This document shows, in pieces, positions 12,301-27,300 of a stretch of 64,000 nucleotides of DNA; position 1 is the first letter of the stretch, and each line of letters opens with the position of its first letter. Location: the NCBI GenBank assembly GCA_903813345.2, contig CAIIXF020000004.1, positions 1,156,513 through 1,220,512 of the forward strand. Reading direction: 5' to 3'. The notes beneath the pieces are model-generated. The model saw only the letters and a program-made list of their open reading frames with translations. It had not been told where the DNA came from and did not search any database. A program made the position numbers and the translations under genes. This DNA is from Owenia fusiformis (taxonomy: Eukaryota; Annelida; Polychaeta; Sabellida; Oweniidae).

Positions 12301-15300
12301 CCGAAAGTGTGTAGTCATGTTTCATGTCTGCAATATAAAGAACAAATAAATCAGAAAAATGTGTTTTGTTTTGGAAAATGAGTTATATTTGCTTTCAATC
12401 ATTTTTAGTCTTGTACTAACCTAAGTAGATACTGAGGTTCACAGATAATGGATCTTAAAATATTCAGCTTTAAAATATTCAGCTAAATATCAAAGTCACC
12501 TTTACAAATTTGCAAGATGCCTATAAAATGCATTGAATGATTATGTTAAATATGGCAAGTTTTAAAAGCAAATGTTATGGTGACAATCAACATTTTGCAA
12601 TTTATTTTTGATCTTTTGGTAGTCAGGCTTCCATTTTAGTCTGTGTTTTTTTCAGCCAGGTAAGATTTAGGCAAATTCATATGACATTTTCCATGAAGCC
12701 CCCTTCTCTAAAATTAATGTTAACATGCAATTCAGGACAATGCAATTCCATCTGTGCAAAGACATTATTCTGGTCAAGTTTGTTATTCTCAATCTCTTTA
12801 AACGTGAATGAAGTATCTATATAATCCCGTTCCAATCTGTTTCATCTGTTTTATACCGCAATTACTTCTTCCAACTTGATTTTGAATGTTAGACCTCAAC
12901 TCGTGTAATATCTCATTCACAGTGGAACGTGCCAATTTGCAATAACATAACTGGTGGGAACAACATACAACAAGCCCTGTAGAAATCTACAACCAAATAA
13001 TACCAGAACAAGGAAATCAAATGTTCAGATCTAAACAGCTAACATTGAATGTGAGAATGACTAAGGCAATGTGTATAAGGTAAGCTATTATTTTGAGAAA
13101 TTGTTTGCACTTTAGATAGATAATACAATAATTCTTGTAGGTAATTATAGATAATAACTGTCATAGACCCTTAAACGCTTGGGGGGAGGGCAGATCTGCT
13201 TTTGAGAACGTTTTTTTTTTGTATTTTGTCTTTTGATCTGAAGTTCAAAGGTTTTCTTAAAATTATTTTAGCAAAAATTGTTACTCTAACCCCCCTAAGA
13301 GGAAAGTTAGTGCTGATCAAATTTACTGAGATACACAAACTGTCAGCTGCAATTTTGACTTGAAACGATGAAATGCCTATGTTCTTAGAATAACCATTGC
13401 TTCAATTAGATTTTCATGAACTGCATGTTTAATAGAGCACCTAAACTAAATTCCTTTGGAACAACAATCAATCAAAGTGTCTTAATACACATTGTACAGT
13501 GAATAATGTTCTACCTTCGAAATAAAGTCTTTAATTTAACCGATCAAAAAGAGGGGACAACAGACACTGTAATTACCATATGTTGTTGTCTTTCTAAATT
13601 ACTCAAATTCAGATTCCGTTGTCATTGACGATATCGAAGACGCTATATTGTGGCGATTCACGACCCAATTTGATCGAAAATAGGATTTCATATGATACAT
13701 TATCACAAGAACTTAATGCATGCACAGAATTAGCGATGATAAAATCCCATGAAATGAGGACCAAGTGATTAAACAGTTAAAGCAATGGTTATGTCCGCCA
13801 TTTGTGACAAAGGTATCTGACTTTACCGTAGTCAGGCTATTCCGGTGTGAATATGAATTTCTATATTAATAATGGCTCAATAAAGTTATAAGTAAGCTCA
13901 AATACCGGGACTTGAATAACCTTTCCAATGATACCTAGTACAGATCTGCCCCCTCCCCTAACTGTTGGTGTAATTCTGTGTAGCCTGTTTAAGGGTTAAA
14001 ATATGTATCACACCTTTCTAATAAATCCTGAAACCTACAAATTTGTAAGACCAAATTATCTATCCTAAGAGCATGCATGTTTCAATATCCATGTGGGAAA
14101 ACCATTATTGTGTGTGCCTTTAAAAATACAAAATTTAAAGTTGGGTCTAGAACTCAGAAAGCATCACTATGTCAGGGCTACAAAGTAAAATATAATATCA
14201 AACACAGTCCTATATCATGTATTTTTGATGCTAAAAATAATTTGAATTCAACAAAATTATCTAAAATGGTCTTTATCAGTTATCACAGTTTTCCAAGCAA
14301 CTAGGACTTATTAAAAGCTACTTATAAACATGTATTCATTTAGTTAGGGCATGAGTATTTCAGAAGCCTCTTTTTAAATAGCTGAAGTTATGTACCTGAC
14401 AGCAAAGTAAATTTCTACATCAAGGCAAAAATGTTATTAAACTTTTATATAGGACTGTGTGTCACCAGATAACACCTGTTACAATGCATGGATTTGTAAC
14501 ACATGCGAATGGAAAAACATAGATGTGGTTTCCACAATAAATAACCAACTCACTCATTAAAAGGTTTTGGTGTTTGACCAATATTAATTGACATTTCATC
14601 AAAATGTGAATAATTGTTCAATAGACAAAATGTGATTTCTGTTGAACAAACTTTATTAAGAAAATAACATCTATGTTTGCCATATTGTTATAATACATTA
14701 CCATCTGCTCGAATGTCTACTAAGGAAAAAGTTATAATATTATTAAAAACTAAAAAAAATGTAAGCCTATATTCTACATCTAACACCATTATCATCAGCA
14801 TTCCATAGTTCAGTATGTTCTTATCTGACAATTTCTAAGTTAGAAGTCTATCCGTCACATGTACTTTTCTAGTATTGTTTTGTTCACTGCTGTCTAAGCA
14901 ACAAAAACAAACATGTCAAAGTTAATTTCATTCAATTGATTGAGAAACATTTTTTTTTCTTAACAAATGTTCAAAATTGGAGTTTACCTTTGTAAGACTT
15001 GGTATTCTGTTTCCTCATCAGGGGTAAATTCAGGGGTATGTAGTGCTCATGGCTGCATATTACTCTCAGGAACTCAAACTTGTATTCTTGTAGCACCTTG
15101 AAATAATAAGAATGGATTTCATTATTGGACCTGGTACATGAAATGATGCAGTGAGAGTTAGACATTGTTTAAGTTTTTCTTAAATCATTGCTTGGGTTGG
15201 ATACGATTTGTGCTTACATAATCGCACATCATAATTGCAGTAATGTACTTTGGGCAGAGAAACACATTACCTTTGGGTCTCCTGGGTTAAAATTGTCCAT

Positions 15301-18300
15301 GTAGTTGTTGATGAGTCTGAACACAAAGCCGCGATCCATCAGCGAGAAACAGCCCTAAGATGAAGAATATAATCATTGCGATCATCCAATCGAATGCAAA
15401 TAAATGTTTACAATTAAAAATTATCACAATTATTCGGTATTCTGGAAAACATAAGTTTTGGAGAAATAATAGAACACATTATGATGGATAAGTTAAAGAA
15501 ATTGTTTCAATGAATTCTAAGTGCGCAAATATATAGACTGATTTCTCTATGTATGCATTAATATTTATGTGAAATAATATGATTCTGTATTTTTCAAAAT
15601 TGTGTCAAAAAACCTACCTTGATGAACTTTGCAAGGCTTTCATTCCCATATTTGGCTGGAAGTGGGACCTCACGGTGTTTCTGCACGATATGTGATACTA
15701 CTGCTTGGACCATATTTTGCATCCTGAAGCCAAGGTTGGCACTGAATCTCTCATGGCGCTGCATCTGGTAATGAAAAGCTAAATTTCTATATCTGTCTAC
15801 TATTGTGCTGTTTTTTAATAAGAAAATATTTTCACGAACCATGTTGCTGAAGAGAATTGTATCTTCTGTATTAGGCTGAAGCAATGTATCAATACTTATG
15901 TGCTCCAAAGGTCACAATCTCAATCACTTACCTTGATTCTACCTGTTGATAGCAAGTGCTGGGCCATTGATTTCATAATCAGTTCAAAGAAGAACCATGA
16001 ATGATGCAGAAATTTTCCTATGACAAGAACATCAGCATTAGCAGGCCTGAGTAGGGATGTCAGGTTCTTGGCAAGTTCTTCATGCACTGACTTGTCCTTA
16101 GCACCAGTCGAGATTTCAGTAACAAACACATACTGGAACAAAAGATCAAAGTGTCATAGATCATTTAAGTTTCTCTCGACATGATAACTTTTTCAATTCA
16201 AAGGAGGGGGGAAGTATCGCAACAGGTTTCGGACAGTCATATGTTGGATTTTGGCTATTTTCTGAGGATTTATACAGGTGCAAATACTACACCAATGCAT
16301 TACCTCTAGAAAAACAGTCTCCTAGAGATGATAAAATAAATTCAACTTTGAGACAGGGGAGATGCAAACAACCCACCCACATGTTTTTTCTGAAATGTTT
16401 TCCTGATTTTCAAACCCTGCTTTTCTCATTTTTCTTGCATCAATATGTTGTGTTTTGACACACAGTTAACCCCTTTAAAGGAATAAGTGATTCCTTTTAG
16501 ATAAAGTGGAAAACAATAGTTCCCATTTTATTTTCCCATAGGAAATACTCATGCAGTCATTGCTTAAAAATTAAAAAATACATTCATAAAACACTGCTTC
16601 TCTTTTGTTATTCTTCAATTTCCTGATTGTTAAGTTCTCATATGTAATGTATTGTCTTCAGTATTGATAAAAAATCCTTGTCATCAAATTGACTATTGTC
16701 CGGGATAATTCTTATCTTCTCTATGTCTGTTCCATCCAGATTGTTGTTTTCAATAATACTAATATTATATATCTAAATGGATTGAGTGTCTGGATATAAG
16801 GGGTGTTTTACCTTTATATATGAATGAAGGCACTCTTCTTTATTAGCTTCTTGGACGGCAGACACAACATGAATCAGTACTCTGAAAGTAATCAGGAATG
16901 TTTATAGACCTATCATCAATTTATCTAATACTGTGTTTTACATTTTGAACATAAACAGATATGTGGCAACATATAAATGTGTACATGATCTTAATTTCCT
17001 TTTTTTCATACTTTTTAGGTGAGTAATTCCCAGAATGATTGACCAATTGTTTAAACATTCTTGGATAATGAGTGGATAATGCTTGTAATTAATGTAAGTT
17101 TCTATAATTAGTTAATTGATTGTAAGAAATAATATGTAAATTGTATAAAATTTACCTGACTGCATTCAAAGCCACATCTTCATTGCTTGTTCGAGGTAAA
17201 AGACGGATAAGTTGATTGAACAAAGTTGGTAAGAAGTTGATCAAAGTCCCAACATCTACTGCATGGAGACTCTATAGTGAAAACGCAAACATTTTCCTGA
17301 ATATACGTACTGTCATACTTCAGAAGTATTATCAAATGCCAATGAATTCATCCTTTGGTGTTTATTGACTGATTTATTGCTCTGTAAAATCAATTGCTCT
17401 ATGACTTAATTATTGTAACAAACAGGAGAAGGAATAATAAAAGCCATGATAAAGAATATCATAAATCACTTCAATCACATCAATCAGTTTTCATGGTAAA
17501 TATCGTATTTATTTATCTTGTATATCTAGCTAGGAAATGGCATGACAGGTGCAACTATTCTAGTTAAAGGTGCAACATATTGCTTTATACAATATATGAA
17601 CAATGCAAGCACTTCAACAGACGAGTGATGAAATTAAATCACACACATGAAGTAATTCCAGATTTGTTAGTCTTTGTAATTTCTGTTTGTTATTAACAAT
17701 AACATGCTTTTCATAACAGTGTTCAATGTAAGGTAAATTCCCTTTGATTTAAAACATGTGCTCTTTAAACCACATATATAGATTTCTTGCAGTAACCCCC
17801 ATCGCATACCAAGTGTACAGTACCTCCTTTTTAAGGATTCAAGCAACAACCTCTATTAAAATATACATGTAAAACCAATAAGAACCATATTGTCAATTTC
17901 ATAACACACAAACAACCTGGGATGACAGAACCTGATGGGGCTTTAAGAACCAACTTGAGAATGATGGGACCATGATGATACCAGTAGTAATAGGCCTTCT
18001 GGGGTGAAGATACCTCTCTTGGGCACCCACTCTTACCTTTAACAACCTGAGCATGATTTGGTCATAGCTCAGAGTGGGACTGGCACTGCTGACTCCCAGT
18101 TCTGGCTCCCTGAACAACTACAAAGCAGTGCATAGGGGTCAAACATAGACATTGACCTATACATGTGAAGATGGTTAATGCAGCAGTTGTGATAATGCAG
18201 CATTTAAATGCCATTGAGCAAACCACAAGTGGCAAACTATGATAACTAATAATAACTATGAGAAGCAATGACTACATTGAAAACAAAGCAGGGGTCAAAT

Positions 18301-21300
18301 ATTGACATTGAACTTATGTATATGAAGACCTCTATGAACATATATGAGAAAGCGAATAACTAGAGAGAGTGTAATAAGATTATAAACTATGGGAAGCAAT
18401 GACTATACTAAAAGCAAAGCAAGGGTCGAATATTGACATTGGACTTAATGTATATAAAGACCTCTATGAACATATATGAGAAAGTGAATAACTAGAGAGT
18501 GTGTAATAAGATTATGAACTATGGGAAGCAATGACTATACTAAAAGCAAAGCAGGGGTCAAATATTGACATTGGACTTAATGTATGTAAAGACCTCTATG
18601 AACATATATGAGAAAGTGAATAACTAGAGAGTGTGTAATAAGATTATGAACTATGGGAAGCATTGACTATACTAAAAGCAAAGCAAGGGTCAAATATTGA
18701 CATTGTACTTAATGTATATGAAGACCTCTATGAACATATATGAGAAAGTGAATAACTAGAGAGTGTGTAATAAGATTATGAACTATGGGAAGCAATGACT
18801 ATACTGAAAGCAAAGCAGGGGTCAAATATTGACACTAGACTTAATGTATATAAAGACCTCTATGAACATGTATTCACTAGAATTAACATGTAGGAATGCA
18901 ATTTTACTAGTATTAGCACGTAGGAATACAACCATAACATCGAGTCCTGTATCATAATGAGAGTTATTCCCGTATGTATTTATCTATGCCCTTACTATGG
19001 TTAATAATGGTGGTTGGTATTTTCCTGTTTGTAACCTATGCTTACATATCCTGTTTTGTGACTCATGTTTCTTTTAAGTTAAAACATTTGGTTTCAGGAT
19101 TTAAGCCCTGGACTCAGTTCAATGTGGAATGACCATTCCTTGAAGGTGTCACTTTCCAAAATTTGCATGAGATGCACAGCGCCGAGTGTTAAATTTAGGA
19201 AACAATGCCTGAAAAGAATTGTCATTCCACAATGCATTGAGTCTTGGGCTTAACTTCTTCTCACACATTGCAAAATATTCTCTACCATGGCACTAAAAAG
19301 ATACAAAATCACTAAAAGAACATATTTTCAATGAACCTTTTTATAAGGTTCAAGTTGGCAAAGCATCGATTTCAATCTTAAGAGTCAAGTTGTCACCTTG
19401 TCAACCACATGAGGATTGACCTTGACCTTGGATGGGGTGATTGGTGATATAATGCACTATAGATATATGAAATGCTGTGTTTTGATTGGCTTGAATCGGA
19501 CACACCTTGCCTAGCTGTGTGATTTTTCAAGCATTCTAACAACAGTAACAACACCGACCTCTCACTTAATTTATTATCGTATGATCTGTAAAATGAAGCC
19601 CTCTGATTGGTCTCGATATTCTGTATTGGCACTCGACCTTGTCTCGTTCAAATACAAATTTCTTGAGCAGAATATATCCTGTATTGCACTTCAAATCATT
19701 CAATAACTTATAATATTTTAGAAATGATCCTTAAAAGTATCATTAACAGCACCTTAACATAATTAGTGCATATAACTAAATAAAAGAGTGCAAGGTGAAT
19801 ATGTTCACAAGGTCAATTTGACACAGTACAGAGGTTGGGAAGACATTCGAAAATTGTAACCGTAAAATGTGGGTTATAACTAGGAAAAGGGTTGTTTAGG
19901 TTGAAATAACCATTAATTTTACATGCGGTAAAACATAGTCAAATTACTAATGTAAATATATTTGTTTTGTAAATAATTGTTTGTAAATAACTGCTTGTAT
20001 AATTATTTGTAAAAGCTCTTCTTCGTGAAGGAAATAAAGATAAACAAACAAACACACGGCTCTATTGTTTCAGTGTGTTTAAAATAATCATGCAAAACAG
20101 TGTCATTTATCATGGCCATTAATCATATGCAAAAGAAAGTGCAGATTCACCATTTTAGCAGCCATTAGATTTTGTAAGCAACTATAAGTAAGATTAGATT
20201 GCTTATAGTAAAATGTTTTGTAAAAAGCCCAATAATCAAATCTACAGTTAACCTACAAGCCAGCCAGAGCAGTGTAACACTAGTGTGAGCTTAATTGTCC
20301 TATTTGTTTTTGCATATTGATAGTGTAAGATTCTGGCAATTCAATCAAATGAAATCAAGTGGTATAAAAATATCATTCAATCAATTGAACAAATAAATAT
20401 CAGGAATCAGAAGCGTGTTCAAATATCATATATTTTCTTGTAGTATTTAAATGACCCAATTTTATATTTTAATAACATTTAAATCAACTTGTGTTCAATA
20501 TCAGAAATTATTCCTTTCACTCAACTGAGTTAAAATTGCGTTTAATACGTCGATAAATATAATATTACTTAAATTCATTAGCCAGTACAGCACACTTCAA
20601 AGCTTCAAAGAAAAGTTGATGAATTGAAATTGATGTTTTTTGAGGTTGTAATTTGAAATCAGAAGAAAACTGCTATTGCTACGAAACAACCAAACATATT
20701 GTTAAATAAAAAGATTAGGCTCAGAACTACACAACTGCAAGAACTTGGTATTTTGAGTGTAAACCACAGATCCACATCAAAATTTGAAATACATGTGCAT
20801 TTCGGATTTAAATGCCTAAGGTCTATTGGTAGGTTGGTTGTATATTCTATACAAAGATAATTACCTTGAGTTTGTTACTGGCTTCAAAGTCTTGTGAGGC
20901 ACTTGAAAGAGCTCCTTGCATTCTTTGACAGTGGTCAAAGAAATTATGCAAATGTTGATCCTGAAAATGAGCAATTGCTTATCCTGAGAGAATCTTCTTT
21001 ATTTCAAGTACAGAATCACAACAGGAAATCACTAAAATGACACATTTTACATTCTAGTTCAACATATGCAAGCTATTTCTATGTATTGTTATAATCTCAA
21101 ACTTTTTGCTGACCAAAGTTCAGCGCAGCTGGTGTTTGGAATCTGTAAAAATGCCTTTTGGCAGTTGGCCTCTGCAACAAATGGCAGGTGGTGACAGTTT
21201 GCATGCTTTGTTTAAGAAATGAATTGAACAAGAGATACGCATTTAACTTACTTTGGTGTATATTGTAGAAGCGAGTTGTAGGTCTACTTTGAACAATTGC

Positions 21301-24300
21301 TTTCCTCCATCTACCCATTTGATCTCAGGTCCAGCACTCTAAATAAAGAACATTACAGTGAGATAACTTTGAAAGTTGATACACTGTAATTAATCCTCTA
21401 TTGTAATTTAAACTATCTAGAATGCCTATGGCGATTGGAAGAAGATATTTTGTGTATTTTTTGATGACGAAGGAAATAAATAATGTTAAAAAAAGCTGAT
21501 ACACTTGATTGTTTTATAAACCACTTGAAATATCCTATCAGGTGTAAAGCAAGGTTCTAAAACTTAAGGCAAATTTAAATTGACGAGAAAAATTTCAGTT
21601 AAAGGGGGTAAATTTCAGTTAAAGGGGGAAAATTTCAGTTAAAGGGGGAACATTTCTCCCATTAGACTTCATTTTCTTAGCTTCGGTCGAAAAAATGATC
21701 AACCAGAATGCCTGACTGGCAATGCCCATACATTTCATTATTATGTGGGTTGAACTTAACAAATATAATTAAGAAGAATGATCAATGACTATGTGATACC
21801 ATATGTGTGTTCATTATGTTTTGACTTATAGAGATGATATATGACATTTATCTTACCCCTCTCCCCATGCCTAATGGCTGGTGTGTCAGATAGCCTGGAG
21901 GTAAACTGCTAGATACAGAAACTTGGTGTTCTCCTACAACTAGCCTAAAATAATAGAATAGTATGTGATTAACATTCAGTATATGATTATAATAGAATAG
22001 TATGTGATTTACATTCAGTATATGATTATAATAGAATAGTATGTGATTTAAATTCAGTATATGATTATAATAGAATAGTATGTGATTTACATTCAGTATA
22101 TGATTATAATAGAATAGTATGTGATTATTCAGTATATGATTATAATAGAATAGTATGTGATTTAAATTCAGTATATGATTATAATAGAATAGTATGTGAT
22201 TTACATTCAGTATATGATTATAATAGAATAGTATGTGATTATTCAGTATATGATTATAATAGAATAGTATGTGATTAACATTCAGTATATGATTATAATA
22301 GAATAGTATGTGATTTACATTCAGTATATGATTATAATAGAATAGTATGTGATTTACATTCAGTATATATAATCCATGACAATAACACAGAACTATTTTT
22401 TATTTATTAAAATCAATGTTACATATTTACAGGTTTAGTGGCTATGACCCCCAAGAGGGAGTATTAGGTGCCACATAATGGTATTTACAATGATTTTTAA
22501 AATGGACTTAACATTGCAACCACCATATATATAAGCAGTTTTTGAATCACCATAAATAAACAATATATGTATTTCAATGTTGATAGCAAAGCACCATAAA
22601 AAATTTAACTCCACCAGTTTGGCACATTTTCTAAATTATAAGTGTTAATTTAAAATAATGTAAAGTTATAAAGCTGTCTTGATGTTCTACACCTTGTACC
22701 ATATCACCAATCACTTGATAGTCTTTAAATCCATTGGTTAGGAATATTATGAAATAAAACATGGAGCCAATATGGCTCTTTATCACCAATCACTTGATAG
22801 TCTTTAAATCCCTTGGTTAGGAATATTATGAAATAGAACATGGAGCCAATATGGCACTTTTCATCACCAATCACTTGATAGTCTTTAAATCCAATGGTTA
22901 GGAATATTATGAAATAAAACATGGAGCCAATATGGCTCTTTATCACCAATCACTTGATAGTCTTTAAATCCCTTGGTTAGGAATATTATGAAATAGAACA
23001 TGGAGCCAATATGGCTCTTTATCACCAATCACTTGATAGTCTTTAAATCCCTTGGTTAGGAATATTATGAAATAGAACATGGAGCCAATATGGTGCATTA
23101 TATTGATGTTATTTCTCTTTCAAGGTAAAATACATTGGGATGATTAATAAATTGAGTTCTTTAAGGCATTATGTCAACAACGTAAATGGTACAATTTGGT
23201 AAAAACTTGTTATTTTGACAAATGAATTTTCATATTGAGGTGATGAGAATTAACAGTGCGCAAGGTATTCTTTTGACATTTCAGTGAAGACACATAGTAG
23301 GGTCACTTGAAAATTTTGGGCTTTGGGTAACATAATCTGCTTGAAACACTAACCTCGACATTCTCCTAAGATAATGATAATAACAAAGAGTTAATGTTAA
23401 GAAAAATTTGAAATAAAGTCAATGTATGTATTATTTCTCAGTTTTTTCTATCCATTTGGATGGAAATCACTTACTCCTGAAGAGGATTCATATTTTTTAT
23501 TCTTTATTTTTAATGTTTTAATGCTTTTTAATGTTGTGCAATTAAAGTACTTTGCTCAAAAAATATGATAATATCAATGTCATGACTAAATCATGACCTT
23601 AATGCACTATAAAATACCCCCTTTTCAAGGAATAAAGACATTGATTCTATGATTTATGGCACAATATAGCCCCATGACCAAAAATTTTATTCTGTTCATT
23701 GCTAAAAGACAGAAATCCAGTCGCGATTGAGGTCTGGCAATGACCAGAATAAAATCTGAGGTCATATATTAGCCATAAATCATAGAATCAGAGTCTTTGT
23801 CAGGATTCTAATATGAAAAACGAACAATAAAAACAACTATATTTGTATTTATAAATTCAAGTGGTCATACATACTAAATTATAGACCAGTAAATGAATTG
23901 TTCTAGTTATTGTGACATCATATATCACATTAGGGGAGACATCAAAAGTTCAATGTCTGATAGGAAACTAAATAAATCTAGTTTTGAGTTGGACCCCCCC
24001 CCCCCTAAAAACTAAATACAATGAAAGTTGATCGCGGACTTTTCGCATGTTTTAGTGACTCAATTTGGACTTTCATGGGGGCAGTACTATTAACTTATTT
24101 ATGATTCTTAAAACATGTGCCAACAACAATAGGCATAATATTCCATGTTGCATGCATCTTGGTGAAGAAGGCATCTGGTAAAGTCTTTATTTTTAAACCA
24201 TTCCAGGGCATTTCGAGTCAAAATTGCCAAAAAATTCAATGTTGAAATTTGTCGGATAGCAAATTGAAATAGCTTTGACCCCCTCCCCCCCAAACTAGAT

Positions 24301-27300
24301 TTATTTAGTTTTCTACCAGACATGATCTTTTGATGCCTCCCCTTAAAATAGTAATAATATGACTAGTGTGGTTAGAATATGATGGAAAATTGTGTGACTC
24401 TTATGATATAACATGTATGTATATTGTATATGTTAATGTAACTGCTTTCAAATGTTTTTTCTATGAATAAAAAAGGAATAAAAAAAAAATATAAACCTAC
24501 CTATTCTGTTGAAAGAGTGGTAACCAGGCATGACCAACAACAGTCTCTATATTATGACCTTTCTTAGAAGTCCCTGCCTTGCTCCCCTGTTTCACTTCAC
24601 AACTGACATGGTAGAATGTGAACAGAAGGTGGTGACGATCACTCACTTGTGTTGGGAGAACAATCTTCACCTGAGAATGTAAAGGCAATTTGAATAGAAG
24701 GTGGTGACGATCACTCACTTGTGTTGGAAGAACAATCTTCACCTGAGAATATAAAGACAATGTGAACAGAAGGTGGTGACGATCACTCACTTGTGTTAGA
24801 AGAACAAACTTCACCTGAGAATGTAAGACAATGTGAATAGAAGGTGGTGACGATCATTCACTTGTGTTGGAAGAACAATCTTCACCTGAGAATGTAAGAC
24901 AATGTGAATAGAAGGTGGTGACGGTCATTCACTTGTGTTGGAAGAACAATCTTCACCTGAGAATGTAAGACAATGTGAATAGAAGGTGGTGACGATCACT
25001 CACTTGTGTTGGGAGAACAATCTTCAACTGAGAATGTAAGACAATGTGAATAGAAGGTGGTGACGATCATTCACTTGTGTTGGAAGAACAATCTTCACCT
25101 GAGAATGTAAGACAATGTGAATAGAAGGTGGTGACGGTCATTCACTTGTGTTGGAAGAACAATCTTCACCTGAGAATGTAAGACAATGTGAATAGAAGGT
25201 GGTGAGGATCACTCACTTGTGTTGGGAGAACAATCTTCACCTAAGAATGTAAAGAAAATGTGAATAGAAGGTGGTGACGATCACTCACTTGTGTTGGAAG
25301 AACAATTTTCACCAAAGAATGTAAAGACAATGTGAACAGAAGGTGGTGCCGATCACTCACTTGTGTTGGAAGAACAATCTTCACCTAAGAATGTAAAGAA
25401 AATGTGAATAGAAGGTGGTGACGATCACTCACTTGTGTTGGGAGAACAATCTTCACCTGAGAATGTAAGACAATGTGAATAGAAGGTGGTGACGATCACT
25501 CACTTGTGTTGGGAGAACAATTTTCACCTAAGAATGTAAAGACAATGTGAATAGAAGGTGGTGACAATCACTCTCTTGTGTTGGAAGAACAATCTTCACC
25601 TGAGAATGTAAGACAATGTGAATAGAAGGTGGTGAGGATCACCCACTTGTGTTGGGAGAACAATTTTCACCTAAGAATGTAAAGACAATGTGAACAGAAG
25701 GTGGTGACGATCATTCACTTGTGTTGGGAGAACAATCTTCACCTGAGAATGTAAGACAATGTGAATAGAAGGTGGTGAGGATCACTCACTTGTGTTGGGA
25801 GAACAATTTTCACCTAAGAATGTAAAGACAATGTGAATAGAAGGTGGTGACAATCACTCACTTGTGTTGGAAGAACAATCTTCACCTGAGAATGTAAAGA
25901 CAATGTGAATAGAAGGTGGTGACGATCACTCACTTGTGTTGGAAGAACAATTTTCACCTAAGAATGTAAAGACAATGTGAATAGAAGGTGGTGACGATCA
26001 CTCACTTGTGTTGGAAGAACAATCTTCACCTGAGAATGTAAAGACAAAGTGAATACGATTTCACTTTTACAAAAGTGAGTCCAACATTGTAGACCTGATA
26101 GATAGATACAAGAGTGATTGCAAAGAAAAATTCTGAAAACACCCCTTCCCTTGGGACAGCCCTGGTACCCTGATAAAACATTGATGAAGGCTGGTGTATT
26201 ATTGTTAAAATAAAGATGGCAGTGCGATCAATCAAAATCCAAAAATGGCGATATCTAGGATCTCTTAGATATGAACGAACTGATTTTACAACTTCTGTGT
26301 TATTTACATTTCATGCCTAAAGTTTAAAATCAGGTCTTTATTGTTGTTAATCCATTAAAAATATTTTCTCACCTCTTCACTGAAATTTGGAACAGTCTGG
26401 TGATGTAACACAGAAGTGGTTGCTACGGTAGTGAACACAGTCACTCCTGGTTTACCATAGAGACGTTTCAGTGGTATGCACCCATCAGCATCACTTGCAC
26501 GCAGCTCTATACAACATGCCAGGTTTCTAGCCTGTAAGATAATAATGATATGATAAATTAAATTATGGTCTTCTAGAGACCCCAGCACTCTGGAAGTTAC
26601 ACCCTCGGCATCACCTGCCCCTACATACTTGACAAATACTTTTGAAATCGAAAATATGTTTTAGACAATTTTTTAACTTTTGCATTAGTTTCATAGTATA
26701 TGTATACTGGTTTATAAGCTTACTATAGGTTTGTACTGTTTATTTTTACTTCTGAAACTGCAAGTATGATATTAACTGTGAATGTGACTCTTGCAAATAT
26801 TTTCTGTTATATACCAGAGATCTAGGGTTGACAGGGCAGTGATCCCCCAGGATTTTTTCTCAAGTGGGTGCAAAATTCTCATTTTCACAACTCACACTGA
26901 AATTGGTCAAAATATGCCCAATTTTCATGATTTTTCTCACTTTCAAGTGGGTGCAAATGGATTTTCAGGTGGGTGCATTAGCCTGTTTTTAAAATCCCAG
27001 GTGGGTGCTGCGGCCACTTGGTTTAATGCTGGGGAGATCACTGCAAGGTTTTTTTGTGTTGCCAGTACAAAACTTTCAATACCAATCATATAAAAAACTA
27101 TCACTTACCTTTGCGAATGTTTTCTGGCTGTCATATTTGAGAACCCTTGGATAGACATACAGGTGGTTTGTGTATGTGGTATAAGGGAAGGAGTATTCTA
27201 GGGCTACAGTCCTAGGAACGAACTCCTCCATCTCCAGGGTTGGGGGCTGCTCTGGGGGGTCAGGAAATGGCTTGATTCCAATCATGGTAGGAGTCAAGGT

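Noticed and set aside
15594-15908. Extension of DOCK exon k upstream to a 104-codon product
   Set aside because: Open frame runs into the intron; the phase and conserved block require the acceptor at 15764.
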